From Candidatus Aminicenantota bacterium (lineage in GTDB: Bacteria; Acidobacteriota; Aminicenantia; Aminicenantales; UBA4085), in assembly GCA_003154255.1 (NCBI GenBank), contig PMCY01000243.1, forward strand, positions 20,239 through 48,083: a DNA stretch of 27,845 nt, in the 5' to 3' direction. How positions within the stretch are numbered: position 1 is the stretch's first letter; the number at the start of each line of letters is the position of its first letter. The position numbers were made by a program, and so were the translations under genes. Positions 14,808-22,185 of this stretch are shown here, piece by piece. The notes beneath the pieces were generated by a model. The model searched no databases. It was not told where the DNA came from and worked only from the letters and a program-made list of their open reading frames with translations.

Positions 14808-15722
14808 TCAAACAGCGATCAATACGAGAAAGGGTGTCAAGGAACCGGACAGTTTATCGATGTTGGCCAAGCCGACGAGGCGGCCGTCGGGATCGATCAG
14901 TCGGACGATGCCTTTGAAATCAGCAGCGGCGATCGGGGAAAGAACCGGCCTGGAGATGATACGCTCCGGAGGGAGCGTCCGGCCGTGACGCACAAATTCC
15001 CGACCCTCCGCGTCGAGGAGGACCGCCGGATAATCGGGCAGCAAGCGGTCGAGGGGGATGGACAAACCCGCGCCCGCATCGAGGGCCTCCTCGACCACGG
15101 GAAGCGGATGGGCGTCGCGGAGATGGAATTCTCCGACGGTCGTCCGGCGCAGAGCGGCCAGATAGGCGCCGCAACCGAGAATCCGGCCGAGATCGTGAGC
15201 CAAGGAGCGGATGTAGGTTCCCGAGGAGCAGCGGATGCTGAAGTTTAAATCCGGAATCTCTTCCCGGCGGACAGTGAATTCGTGGATGACGACAGGGACA
15301 GGCCTGGCTTCGATCGTCCGCCCCTTGCGCGCATAGCTGTAGAGCGGGCGTCCGGCCAGCTTCTTGGCCGAAAAAGGAGGCGGGACCTGTTCGATGAACC
15401 CGGTCAGGGAGAGAACGGCAGCCGCGATCGCTTCCGGCGGCGGCAGCTCGGCGGCCGGTTCTCCGGACGGACAGCCTTCGGCGTCATAAGTATCCGTGGA
15501 TAGGCCCAGGCGGATGCGTCCTTCATACGATTTGTCCAGGGCCGCATAATAGGGATTGAACCGGACGGCTTTTCCGACGGCCACGAGAAGAAGCCCCGTG
15601 GCCAGGGGGTCGAGCGTTCCGAAGTGACCGGTCTTGGTGCCTGCCAGCCGGCGCCGGATGCGGGCCACGACGTCGTGCGAAGTGAGGCCGGAAGGCTTGT
15701 CGACGAGAATCAGCCCGTCCAT
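14808..15722 (-). CDS. truB: tRNA pseudouridine(55) synthase TruB
   Basis: TruB converts uridine 55 in the T-loop of tRNAs to pseudouridine and also acts as a tRNA-folding chaperone. The 304-residue length is normal. The N-terminus Gly-Leu-Ile-Leu-Val-Asp-Lys-Pro-Ser-Gly-Leu-Thr-Ser is typical. The catalytic aspartate is Asp38 in Gly-His-Phe-Gly-Thr-Leu-Asp-Pro-Leu-Ala-Thr-Gly. The Tyr in Lys-Ser-Tyr-Glu-Gly and the Arg-Ser-Leu-Ala-His-Asp-Leu-Gly segment (about 170) complete the active-site region, and the C-terminal part fits a PUA-like domain. The start lies three bases after the nrnA stop, so it is in the nusA-infB-rbfA operon, as in many bacteria. The usual rpsO and pnp genes do not follow. 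Confidence 0.95.
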   Translation of the reverse strand: MDGLILVDKPSGLTSHDVVARIRRRLAGTKTGHFGTLDPLATGLLLVAVGKAVRFNPYYAALDKSYEGRIRLGLSTDTYDAEGCPSGEPAAELPPPEAIAAAVLSLTGFIEQVPPPFSAKKLAGRPLYSYARKGRTIEARPVPVVIHEFTVRREEIPDLNFSIRCSSGTYIRSLAHDLGRILGCGAYLAALRRTTVGEFHLRDAHPLPVVEEALDAGAGLSIPLDRLLPDYPAVLLDAEGREFVRHGRTLPPERIISRPVLSPIAAADFKGIVRLIDPDGRLVGLANIDKLSGSLTPFLVLIAV

Positions 15723-15725
15723 GAA

Positions 15726-16718
15726 TCAGGACGGCGTCGAGCGGGGGCGGGCGGCTTTCTCGCGCATGAGGCGTTCGACCGTGGCCGGGACCTCGGCCAG
15801 AAGCTTCTCATGGGATCCGTAGACGGTGAAGCCGGCGGCGTGGGCGTGGCCGCCGCCGCCGTAATGTTCGGCGATGGCCGCCGCGTGGGCCTCTCCACGC
15901 GAACGGATGCTGACACGGAACGACCCGGGCTCCATCTCTTTGAAGAAGAGGACGACATTGACGCCCTTGATCGAGCGGGCCAGGGTGGTGATGTCCTCGG
16001 TATCCACCTCGTTCAGGCCGAGGGATTGGAGTGTCGAGCGGAGCATGGAGATGACGGCCACATCGCCGGCCGGGTTGAGGGTCAGCGTGGACAGGACGCG
16101 GCCGAGCAGAAGGACCTTTTCCGGCGTGTTGTTGTGGAAGAGAGATTCACTGACCTGCAGGGGATCGGCCCCGCACTGGACGAGGCGGTGGCAGACCTCG
16201 AAAGCTCTGGCGGTCGTGTTGGAGAATTGGAAGGAGCCGGTATCGGAGGCGATGGCGCAGTAGAGGTGTCCAGCGATTTCGGGAGAGATGGGCGTTCCCA
16301 GCTCCTCGATCAGGGCAAAGGCCATCTCGCCCACGGCCGAGGCTTCGGGCTGGACCCAGTTGATGTCGGCGTAGCGGTCGTTGGAATAATGGTGGTCGAT
16401 GTTGATTTTGAACCCGCCATCCAGGCCGGTCATCCCGGAGCGGGAGACGTCGGCGCATTCGAGCAGGATGACGGCGTCGTACGCGCCCGGATCGATCTGC
16501 CCGATGCGGATGTGGGCGCAGGAGGCGAAATTGGCGAAGGGGTAGGGGGTCCTGTCGGCGTTGACGATGTCCACGCGCTTGCCCATCTGCTCCAGCGCGG
16601 CGGCCAGAGCCAGGGAGGTGCAAAGCGAATCGCCGTCCGGGCGGAGATGACTGGTGATGGCTAGACGATCGGCCCGGCTCAAGGCCTCGCGGATGCGTTC
16701 AATCGGTGTCGTCGTCAT
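15726..16718 (-). CDS. nrnA: DHH-family phosphoesterase, NrnA-like (nanoRNase/pAp phosphatase)
   Basis: NrnA-type enzymes degrade very short RNA oligonucleotides and dephosphorylate 3'-phosphoadenosine 5'-phosphate, using manganese in the cytoplasm. The 330-residue protein has the metal-binding motifs His24-x3-Asp28-x-Asp30 (in Ser-His-Leu-Arg-Pro-Asp-Gly-Asp-Ser), Asp90 in Glu-Cys-Ala-Asp, and Asp108-His109-His110. The C-terminal DHHA1 domain carries the substrate loop Gly-Gly-Gly-Gly-His-Ala-His-Ala-Ala-Gly-Phe at 287-297. The frame is open 20 codons further up, but the start is placed at ATG 16718 because this gives the family-typical N-terminus; it overlaps the rbfA end by 20 bases. The location between rbfA and truB is a known arrangement in several phyla. 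Confidence 0.92.
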   Translation of the reverse strand: MTTTPIERIREALSRADRLAITSHLRPDGDSLCTSLALAAALEQMGKRVDIVNADRTPYPFANFASCAHIRIGQIDPGAYDAVILLECADVSRSGMTGLDGGFKINIDHHYSNDRYADINWVQPEASAVGEMAFALIEELGTPISPEIAGHLYCAIASDTGSFQFSNTTARAFEVCHRLVQCGADPLQVSESLFHNNTPEKVLLLGRVLSTLTLNPAGDVAVISMLRSTLQSLGLNEVDTEDITTLARSIKGVNVVLFFKEMEPGSFRVSIRSRGEAHAAAIAEHYGGGGHAHAAGFTVYGSHEKLLAEVPATVERLMREKAARPRSTPS

Positions 16719-17064
16719 GTTTCTTCGAGCCGGCGATGATCGCGTCCAGCCGCTCGGCGAAGGCCGGCGCGGGATCAAGGTCGAAAAATAGCATCGGATT
16801 ATACTTCAAATCCACGCGGCTCGCAAGAATATGGCGCAGGGCGCCGGTGCGCCGGCGCAGGTGGGTCAGGGCGGCGTCTTTGTCGCCCGATCCAAAGAGG
16901 CTGACCCGGATCCGGGCCGACTGCAGGTCGGCGGCCGTCTCGACCGCGGTGATGGTAACGAGGTCGGTCGTCACCTCCTGGAGCTCCTGGATGAGAAGCG
17001 GGCTGAGCGCGTCGCACAAGACGCTATCCACCCGCTTCTGGCGGCGGGATTCGGCGGTCTTCAT
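16699..17064 (-). CDS. rbfA: 30S ribosome-binding factor RbfA
   Basis: RbfA is a small KH-fold protein that binds the 30S subunit and helps mature the 5' end of 16S rRNA, important in cold adaptation. The 121-residue length is normal. The N-terminus Ser-Arg-Arg-Gln-Lys-Arg-Val-Asp is a typical start of the family (basic, near an alpha-helix), followed by Leu-Ile-Gln-Glu-Leu and Asp-Leu-Val-Thr-Ile-Thr-Ala-Val-Glu. The KH part includes Ala-Arg-Ile-Arg-Val-Ser-Leu-Phe-Gly and Leu-Lys-Tyr-Asn-Pro-Met-Leu-Phe-Phe-Asp near the end. The start is set at ATG 17064, since the longer frame only shadows the DUF503 gene. The ribosome site is weak, perhaps because of coupling to DUF503, which ends 19 bases upstream. 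Confidence 0.92.
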   Translation of the reverse strand: MKTAESRRQKRVDSVLCDALSPLLIQELQEVTTDLVTITAVETAADLQSARIRVSLFGSGDKDAALTHLRRRTGALRHILASRVDLKYNPMLFFDLDPAPAFAERLDAIIAGSKKHDDDTD

Positions 17065-17083
17065 GGGCGTTTCGTTCGTCTCT

Positions 17084-17365
17084 TCAAAAATATTGGCGGT
17101 CGGCGAAGGAGACCTCGCCATTGAGATGGCTTTCGATATCCCGCAGGATCTGCTCGAGGACACCCTCGACCACTCCGGCTTGGGCGTTGATCGTGACGAT
17201 GCCCAGGCGCGTCCGCTGCCAGACGTCCTGGTGGTCGAGCTCGGCCACGGCGGCGTTGTGGTGGCGGCGGATGCGGTCCTTGATGCCCTGCAGTTCGGTC
17301 CGTTTGTCCTTAAGCGAGCGGGCGTGGGGAAAATGCAGCTCCAGGGTCAGGAGCCCGACGATCAT
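17084..17365 (-). CDS. DUF503 family protein
   Basis: The 93-residue protein matches DUF503 by its opening Ile-Val-Gly-Leu-Leu-Thr-Leu-Glu-Leu-His-Phe-Pro, then Ala-Arg-Ser-Leu-Lys-Asp-Lys-Arg, and the later Asn-Ala-Ala-Val-Ala-Glu-Leu-Asp-His-Gln-Asp-Val-Trp-Gln-Arg. It is short, likely cytoplasmic, with a ferredoxin-like alpha/beta pattern. DUF503 genes commonly lie between infB and rbfA, and that is the case here; the exact role is not known to me. ATG 17365 is chosen because an AAGGA site lies five bases upstream; ATG 17371, two codons earlier, is also possible. It begins 20 bases after the infB stop and is part of the same operon. Confidence 0.88.
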   Translation of the reverse strand: MIVGLLTLELHFPHARSLKDKRTELQGIKDRIRRHHNAAVAELDHQDVWQRTRLGIVTINAQAGVVEGVLEQILRDIESHLNGEVSFADRQYF

Positions 17366-17385
17366 GGCCATCCTTCGCCCGTTCC

Positions 17386-19206
17386 TCAGCGGCCCGGAAC
17401 TTTTTCGGTGATGAAGGCTTCGATCAGGTCGCCCTCCTGGATGTCCTTGTAGTTGGCCAACCCGATCCCGCATTCGTAGCCGCTCTTGATCTCGTTGACA
17501 TTTTCCTTGACGTGCTTGAGCGAAGACAGCTTGCCGCGGTGGACGATCTCCTTGCCCCGCACGACTCTGATCTCCGCGCTGCGGGTGATCTTGCCGTCCT
17601 GCACGTAGCTTCCGGCGATCGTGCCGACCTTGGGGATGCGGAAGACCTTGCGGACCAGGGCCCGGCCGAGGTACGTTTCCTTAATGACCGGCTCGAGCAT
17701 CCCGCTGACGGCTTTTTTGATGTCGTCGGTGAGCTGATAGATAATCTTGTAAAGCCGGATCTCGATCCCTTCTTTCTGGGCTTGTTCTTCGATCCGGGGG
17801 GCTGTTTTGACGTTGTACCCGAGAATGATGGCCCCCGTGGTCGAGGCCAGGAGCAGATCCGATTCATTGATCAAGCCGGTCGAGGCGGCCACGATTTTGA
17901 TCCTGATCTGGTCCGTGCCGAGGGAGGGCAGGAGGTTGCGGAGAACCTCGACCGAGCCCTGGACGTCGGCCTTGAGGATGAGGCCCAGATCCTTGGTCCC
18001 GCCCTGCTCGATCTTCTTGAACAGATCATCCAGGGTGGCCGTGGAGGCCTTCTTCCCGCCGTCCCTGGCCGCCCGGGAGAGGCGGAAATCGACAATGCCC
18101 TTGGCCTCTTCCGGGCTGGAGGTGACCTGGAAGAAATCCCCGGCCTGGGGGACCTCGCTGAAGCCGAGGATCTCCACGGGTGTCGACGGACCGGCCGATT
18201 TGATCTGACGGCCGTGCTCATCGCTGAGGGCCCGGACACGTCCGTAGGATGTCCCGGCGATGAACGCGTTGCCCGGGGTCAACGTGCCGTGCTGGATGAT
18301 GACCGTGGCCAGGGGGCCTTTCTTGGCATCCATCCGGGCTTCGAGCACGACGCCCTGGGCGGGTGATTTGGGATTGGCCTTAAGCTCCAGGACGTCGGCC
18401 ATGAGCACGATCATCTCCAGGAGCTCCTTGATGTTCTTCTTTTCCTTGGCCGAGAGCTGCACGGCGATAATGTCTCCGCCCCAGTCTTCGACTAGGAGGC
18501 CTTCCTTCTGCAGCTCCCGCTTGATCTTGTCGGGATTGGCTTCGGGCTTGTCGGTCTTGTTGATGGCCACGAGAATGGGGACTTTGGCCGCCTTGGCATG
18601 GTTGATGGCCTCGCGCGTTTGGGGCATGACCCCTTCGTCGGCGGCGATGACCAGGACGACGATGTCCGTCACCCGGGCCCCGCGGGCGCGCAATTGGGTG
18701 AAGGCTTCATGGCCCGGCGTGTCGACGAAAGTGATGGAGCGCTTGTTGTGGACGACACGGTAGGCGCCGATATGCTGGGTGATGCCGCCGGATTCCTTCT
18801 CCACGAGATTGGACGAACGGATGGCGTCGAGGAGGGTCGTCTTGCCGTGGTCGACATGGCCCATGATCGTGACGACGGGCGGCCGGGTGACCAGTTCGGA
18901 CTTCTTGCTCTCGGCCAGCAGGCGCATCTCCCGCTCGACCGGCACGATTTCGATGCCGATGCCGAGATCCTTGGCCAGCTGGGCGGCCAGAGCGTCGTCG
19001 AGGAGTTCATTCGTTCCCAGGTGGTAGCCCCGGGCCTCGAGCTTGTCCAGGAGGTCGCGTGGGCGAACCTTTAATCGGTCGGCCAGGTCCTTGAACGTCG
19101 ATCCTTCGCGCAGGGTCAGGGACGGACGCGGCTTGGCCGCGGCCGGTTTGGCGGGCTTGGCGGTCTTTGTTTCGGTCAAAGTCGGTTCCTTTATCGGTCG
19201 ATTCAT
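17386..19206 (-). CDS. infB: Translation initiation factor IF-2
   Basis: IF-2 is the GTPase that places initiator fMet-tRNA on the 30S subunit and promotes subunit joining. The 606-residue protein has a short N-terminal region: a Lys/Pro/Ala linker (about 10-30), one IF2_N-like helical segment (about 31-85), then the GTPase domain. G motifs are intact: Gly116-His-Val-Asp-His-Gly-Lys-Thr123, Asp162-Thr-Pro-Gly-His166 and Asn216-Lys-Thr-Asp219. Domains II, III and the fMet-tRNA-binding C-terminal domain follow, including Gly-Tyr-Glu-Cys-Gly-Ile-Gly near the end. Many bacterial IF-2 proteins are 800-1000 residues, so this is a compact form with a reduced N-terminus. Its ATG overlaps the nusA stop (ATGA), giving tight coupling. 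Confidence 0.97.
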   Translation of the reverse strand: MNRPIKEPTLTETKTAKPAKPAAAKPRPSLTLREGSTFKDLADRLKVRPRDLLDKLEARGYHLGTNELLDDALAAQLAKDLGIGIEIVPVEREMRLLAESKKSELVTRPPVVTIMGHVDHGKTTLLDAIRSSNLVEKESGGITQHIGAYRVVHNKRSITFVDTPGHEAFTQLRARGARVTDIVVLVIAADEGVMPQTREAINHAKAAKVPILVAINKTDKPEANPDKIKRELQKEGLLVEDWGGDIIAVQLSAKEKKNIKELLEMIVLMADVLELKANPKSPAQGVVLEARMDAKKGPLATVIIQHGTLTPGNAFIAGTSYGRVRALSDEHGRQIKSAGPSTPVEILGFSEVPQAGDFFQVTSSPEEAKGIVDFRLSRAARDGGKKASTATLDDLFKKIEQGGTKDLGLILKADVQGSVEVLRNLLPSLGTDQIRIKIVAASTGLINESDLLLASTTGAIILGYNVKTAPRIEEQAQKEGIEIRLYKIIYQLTDDIKKAVSGMLEPVIKETYLGRALVRKVFRIPKVGTIAGSYVQDGKITRSAEIRVVRGKEIVHRGKLSSLKHVKENVNEIKSGYECGIGLANYKDIQEGDLIEAFITEKVPGR

Positions 19207-20237
19207 GACTGCGGTTGAATAGCGATCTTCCAGCCGACCAGTTTGGAGGCCAGCTTGACGTTGATGCCTTTTTTGCCGATGGCCAGGGAGAGCTGATCGG
19301 GTCCCACGAGGGCCTGCAGGACCATGGCGTTCTTGTCGGCGATAACGACGTTCTCAATGCGCGCCGGGCTGAGGGCGGCCCGGGCGTACTGGGCCGGATT
19401 GGCCGACCAGACGATGATGTCGATCTTTTCCCCGCCCAATTCCTTGCTGATGGCCAGGATCCGGGCGCCCTTCAGGCCGATGCAGGCGCCGACCGGGTCG
19501 ACGTCGCGTTCGTGGGTCAGAACGGCCACCTTGGCCCGTTCCCCGGGTTGACGGACGATATCCTTGATTTCGATCGTCCGGTTGGAGATTTCCGGGATCT
19601 CCAGAGAGAGGAGGCGCTCCAGGAACTTAGGCGTGGCCCGCGAGACGATGACCTGGGGCTCCTGCCCCTTGTAGCCCCGGCGCACCTGAGTTATGACGGC
19701 CCGAACCCGGTCGCCGCGTTCGAAGCGGTCTCCGGGGAGCTTCTCCCGCAAGGGCAGGAGCACGTCCGTCTTGTTGGCTTCCAGGACATCGACGCCGGCC
19801 TCGGTGCGGCGGAACACCCCGGCCACGATTTCCCCAACGCGGGGAGCGTACTCGTCATAGATCTTTTCCTGTTCGGCGTCGCGGACTTTTTGGACGATGA
19901 CCTGCTTGGCGGCTTGGGCGGCGATGCGTCCGAGGGTATCGGAAGGCAGGTCGTTTTCCAGCGTTTCGCCCAATTCGGCCGAAGGATTCTCCAGACGAGC
20001 TTCCTCCAAGCCGACTTCCAAGGCCGGATCGGAGGGGGCCTCTACGATTTTACGTTCCGTGTAGACGCGCAACTCGCCCTTTTCCGGGCGGAAGAGGATC
20101 TGCACAGTCTCCCCGTGGGTGAAGAATTTCGAAGCGGCCACATGCAGGGACTCTTCGATGGCGGCGATGATGACAGACGGCTCCACCCCGCGTTCTTTGC
20201 TCAATTGCAGGATAGTATTCCAGACGTTGATCTTCAT
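19203..20237 (-). CDS. nusA: Transcription termination/antitermination factor NusA
   Basis: NusA binds RNA polymerase and nascent RNA and modulates pausing, termination and antitermination. The 344-residue protein has the N-terminal polymerase-binding domain (about 1-125, with the typical Val-Ile-Ala-Ala-Ile-Glu-Glu-Ser-Leu), the S1 domain (about 130-200, Gly-Glu-Ile-Val-Ala-Gly-Val), and two KH domains (about 200-344, including Asp-Pro-Val-Gly-Ala-Cys-Ile-Gly and Leu-Ala-Ile-Gly-Lys-Lys-Gly). It ends right after KH2, so it lacks the acidic repeats of the E. coli protein, as in many other phyla. It has its own promoter; the usual rimP is not upstream, and no ylxR or L7Ae-like gene separates it from infB. 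A two-codon mini-frame overlaps its ATG. Confidence 0.96.
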   Translation of the reverse strand: MKINVWNTILQLSKERGVEPSVIIAAIEESLHVAASKFFTHGETVQILFRPEKGELRVYTERKIVEAPSDPALEVGLEEARLENPSAELGETLENDLPSDTLGRIAAQAAKQVIVQKVRDAEQEKIYDEYAPRVGEIVAGVFRRTEAGVDVLEANKTDVLLPLREKLPGDRFERGDRVRAVITQVRRGYKGQEPQVIVSRATPKFLERLLSLEIPEISNRTIEIKDIVRQPGERAKVAVLTHERDVDPVGACIGLKGARILAISKELGGEKIDIIVWSANPAQYARAALSPARIENVVIADKNAMVLQALVGPDQLSLAIGKKGINVKLASKLVGWKIAIQPQS

Positions 20238-20272
20238 CGCATGGGCCTTGGGTCTCTCCGCAGTGAAGAGGC

Positions 20273-20302
20273 ATTATAGCGAAAAGGGGGGCATAGTGCA
20301 AA
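20273..20302 (-). promoter_or_regulatory. Promoter of the nusA-infB-rbfA-truB operon
   Basis: On the minus strand a perfect TATAAT (20273-20278) is preceded by TTTGCA (20297-20302) at 18 bases, a four-of-six -35 match. Initiation near 20266 gives a leader of about 29 bases. The gap between miaB and nusA holds no visible terminator. Confidence 0.6.
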
Positions 20303-20318
20303 GGGGTGCGTAGGCCGA

Positions 20319-21638
20319 TCAGTCCTCGACGAGGTCGCCGCGGAGGCTATACGGTCCGGATCCGCTGATTTTGACCCGGACAAAACGGCCGCGAACATCG
20401 GTCGGCGCGCGGAAATTGACGACCTGATAGCTTTCGTTCCTTCCCGAAAACATGGCCGGGTCCTTGCGGCTCGGCCCCTCTCCCAATACCGCCATGGTCG
20501 TTCCAATCAAGCTCTCGTGAATGGCCGACTGAATGCGCTTTTGCAGGGCCTGAACCTCGATGAGCCGGCGCCGTTTGATGTCGAACGGAACGTCGTCCGG
20601 CCCCTTGGCCGCCGAGGTCCTCGGCCGGGGGGAATAGCGAAAGGAGAAGATGTTGGCGAAGCGGACGGCCTCCAGGGCGGAGAGCGTTTCTCCAAACTCT
20701 TCTTCGGTTTCTCCCGGAAAACCGACGATAATGTCCGTGCTCAGGCTGATTCCGGGAATCCGTTCCTGGAGGAGCGTGATCTTGGCCAGGTATTCTTCTC
20801 GGGAATAGCCCCGGTTCATGCGGGCCAGGACGGACGTCGATCCTGATTGCAGGGGCAGGTGGACCTGGCGGCAGATGACGGGGGAGGAAGTCATGGCTTC
20901 GATGATAGCGGCCGAGAAGGTTTTCGGGTGGGAAGTGAGAAAGCGGACCCATTTCAGCCCGGGCATGTGTCCGGCCTCGAAAAGAAGCGCGGCGAACGGC
21001 GTCCCTGTCTCCGGATCGCGGTAGGAGTTGACGTTTTGGCCGAGGAATTGGATTTCTTGATAGCCCCGGGCGGCCAATTCCGCCAGTTCGGCGCGGATGT
21101 GACGGAGCGGACGGAACTTTTCCCGGCCCCGGCTGAAGGGGACGATGCAGTAGGAACAGAAGTTGTCGCAGCCTTCCATGATCGAGACAGCGGCCGTGGC
21201 CGGGCTCCGGCGGCGGAAAAGCAAATCGGGCGCTTCCCGCCAATCATTCGACCATTCGTCGGCGATGATCGTCCGCTCTCCGCACCGTTCGATGATCTCC
21301 GGGAGTCTCAAATAGTTGTCCGGACCGACCACGAAATCGATGAACGGCCGCCGCGCGACGAGGTTCGCGCTTTCGGCCTGGGCGACGCAGCCGGCCACGC
21401 CGACGAGGACGGGCCTGGCGTCCAGCCGGGGTCGGATCCGTCCGAGGTAGGAATAAAGCTTTTCTTCGGATTTTTCCCTCACCGCGCAGGTGTTGACGAT
21501 GATGATATCGGCGTCCTCCACCCGCTCCGCCTCCCGGCCCCCGGCCGCGGTGAGTATGCCGGCGATTTTTTCCGAATCGCTCTCATTCATCTGGCAGCCG
21601 AACGTGCGGAGAAAAAAAGACTTGTCTTTGAGATCCAT
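20319..21638 (-). CDS. miaB: tRNA-2-methylthio-N6-dimethylallyladenosine synthase MiaB
   Basis: MiaB is a radical SAM methylthiotransferase that adds the 2-methylthio group to N6-isopentenyladenosine 37 in tRNA. The 439-residue length is standard. The N-terminal UPF0004 domain supplies the auxiliary-cluster cysteines Cys15, Cys51 and Cys84 (contexts Thr-Phe-Gly-Cys-Gln-Met-Asn, Val-Asn-Thr-Cys-Ala-Val-Arg, Gly-Cys-Val-Ala-Gln). The radical SAM motif is Cys157-x3-Cys161-x2-Cys164 in Met-Glu-Gly-Cys-Asp-Asn-Phe-Cys-Ser-Tyr-Cys. A TRAM-like domain ends the protein. The MiaB-type Gln-Met-Asn-Glu-Ser-Asp-Ser motif favours MiaB over RimO or MtaB. The frame is open 43 codons further up, but ATG 21638 gives the family start and lies just after a TATAAT box. 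No strong ribosome site is seen. Confidence 0.95.
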   Translation of the reverse strand: MDLKDKSFFLRTFGCQMNESDSEKIAGILTAAGGREAERVEDADIIIVNTCAVREKSEEKLYSYLGRIRPRLDARPVLVGVAGCVAQAESANLVARRPFIDFVVGPDNYLRLPEIIERCGERTIIADEWSNDWREAPDLLFRRRSPATAAVSIMEGCDNFCSYCIVPFSRGREKFRPLRHIRAELAELAARGYQEIQFLGQNVNSYRDPETGTPFAALLFEAGHMPGLKWVRFLTSHPKTFSAAIIEAMTSSPVICRQVHLPLQSGSTSVLARMNRGYSREEYLAKITLLQERIPGISLSTDIIVGFPGETEEEFGETLSALEAVRFANIFSFRYSPRPRTSAAKGPDDVPFDIKRRRLIEVQALQKRIQSAIHESLIGTTMAVLGEGPSRKDPAMFSGRNESYQVVNFRAPTDVRGRFVRVKISGSGPYSLRGDLVED

Positions 21639-21653
21639 GGGAGTCAGCCGGGT

Positions 21654-21659
21654 ATTATA
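21654..21659 (-). promoter_or_regulatory. -10 box of a likely miaB promoter
   Basis: A perfect TATAAT on the minus strand lies 15 bases before the miaB ATG. No good -35 hexamer is found at 16-18 bases. Initiation near 21647 would leave a leader under 10 bases, consistent with the missing ribosome site. Confidence 0.4.
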
Positions 21660-21715
21660 CATGAACCTAGCTATCGCGCAGGACCGAACTGAATATATTA
21701 TCGCTATCGCAATAA

Positions 21716-22159
21716 CTAGAGAAGTTCGTCCACCCACCCGGAGGCCGCTCGGACGAACTCGTCGCATCGTTCGCGGAAGAGATCGTTTTCTCGGGCCCGG
21801 CGCAGCCCTTCCGCGGTCCCGATATCAAGGCCCAGAAGTTCTGGACAATGTAAGGCGCCGAAGCGGGATTTGAACCGGGCCGCCAGCTCCTGCATCCGGG
21901 CATAGGTCCGGTCGCGGGACGCGAGATCTTCGGCCTGGGTCCGGCCGTGCTTGAGGCTGATGGCCAGGAAAGCGCCTGTCAGGGCCCCGCAGGCTTCGCC
22001 CAAATGGGCCATGCCGCCTCCGAATGCCTGACTGAGCTTCAGGGCCGTTTCGCGGTCCAAGCCCATTTCCGCGGCGAACACGGAAAAGACGGCTTGGGAG
22101 CAGCTGAACCCTTCCCTAAAGGCCGCCAAAGCCTCGGAGGGGTGATCTCGATTCTTCAT
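21716..22159 (-). CDS. C_GCAxxG_C_C family protein, putative redox or metal-binding protein
   Basis: The 147-residue protein matches the C_GCAxxG_C_C family by its spaced cysteines. These are Cys20 in Gly-Phe-Ser-Cys-Ser-Gln-Ala-Val, Cys57 in Gly-Glu-Ala-Cys-Gly-Ala-Leu-Thr-Gly, Cys105 in His-Cys-Pro-Glu-Leu-Leu-Gly, and Cys132 in Arg-Cys-Asp-Glu-Phe. The Ala-Phe-Gly-Gly-Gly-Met segment before Cys57 is also typical. There is no signal peptide, so it is probably cytoplasmic. The conserved cysteines suggest metal or cluster binding or redox chemistry; the precise activity is not known to me. It lies 26 bases after recN, so it is probably the last gene of that operon, and 77 bases before miaB, which seems to have a separate start. 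Confidence 0.85.
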   Translation of the reverse strand: MKNRDHPSEALAAFREGFSCSQAVFSVFAAEMGLDRETALKLSQAFGGGMAHLGEACGALTGAFLAISLKHGRTQAEDLASRDRTYARMQELAARFKSRFGALHCPELLGLDIGTAEGLRRARENDLFRERCDEFVRAASGWVDELL

Positions 22160-22185
22160 GGAAGCCTCCCGAGGTAGTTTTCCGC

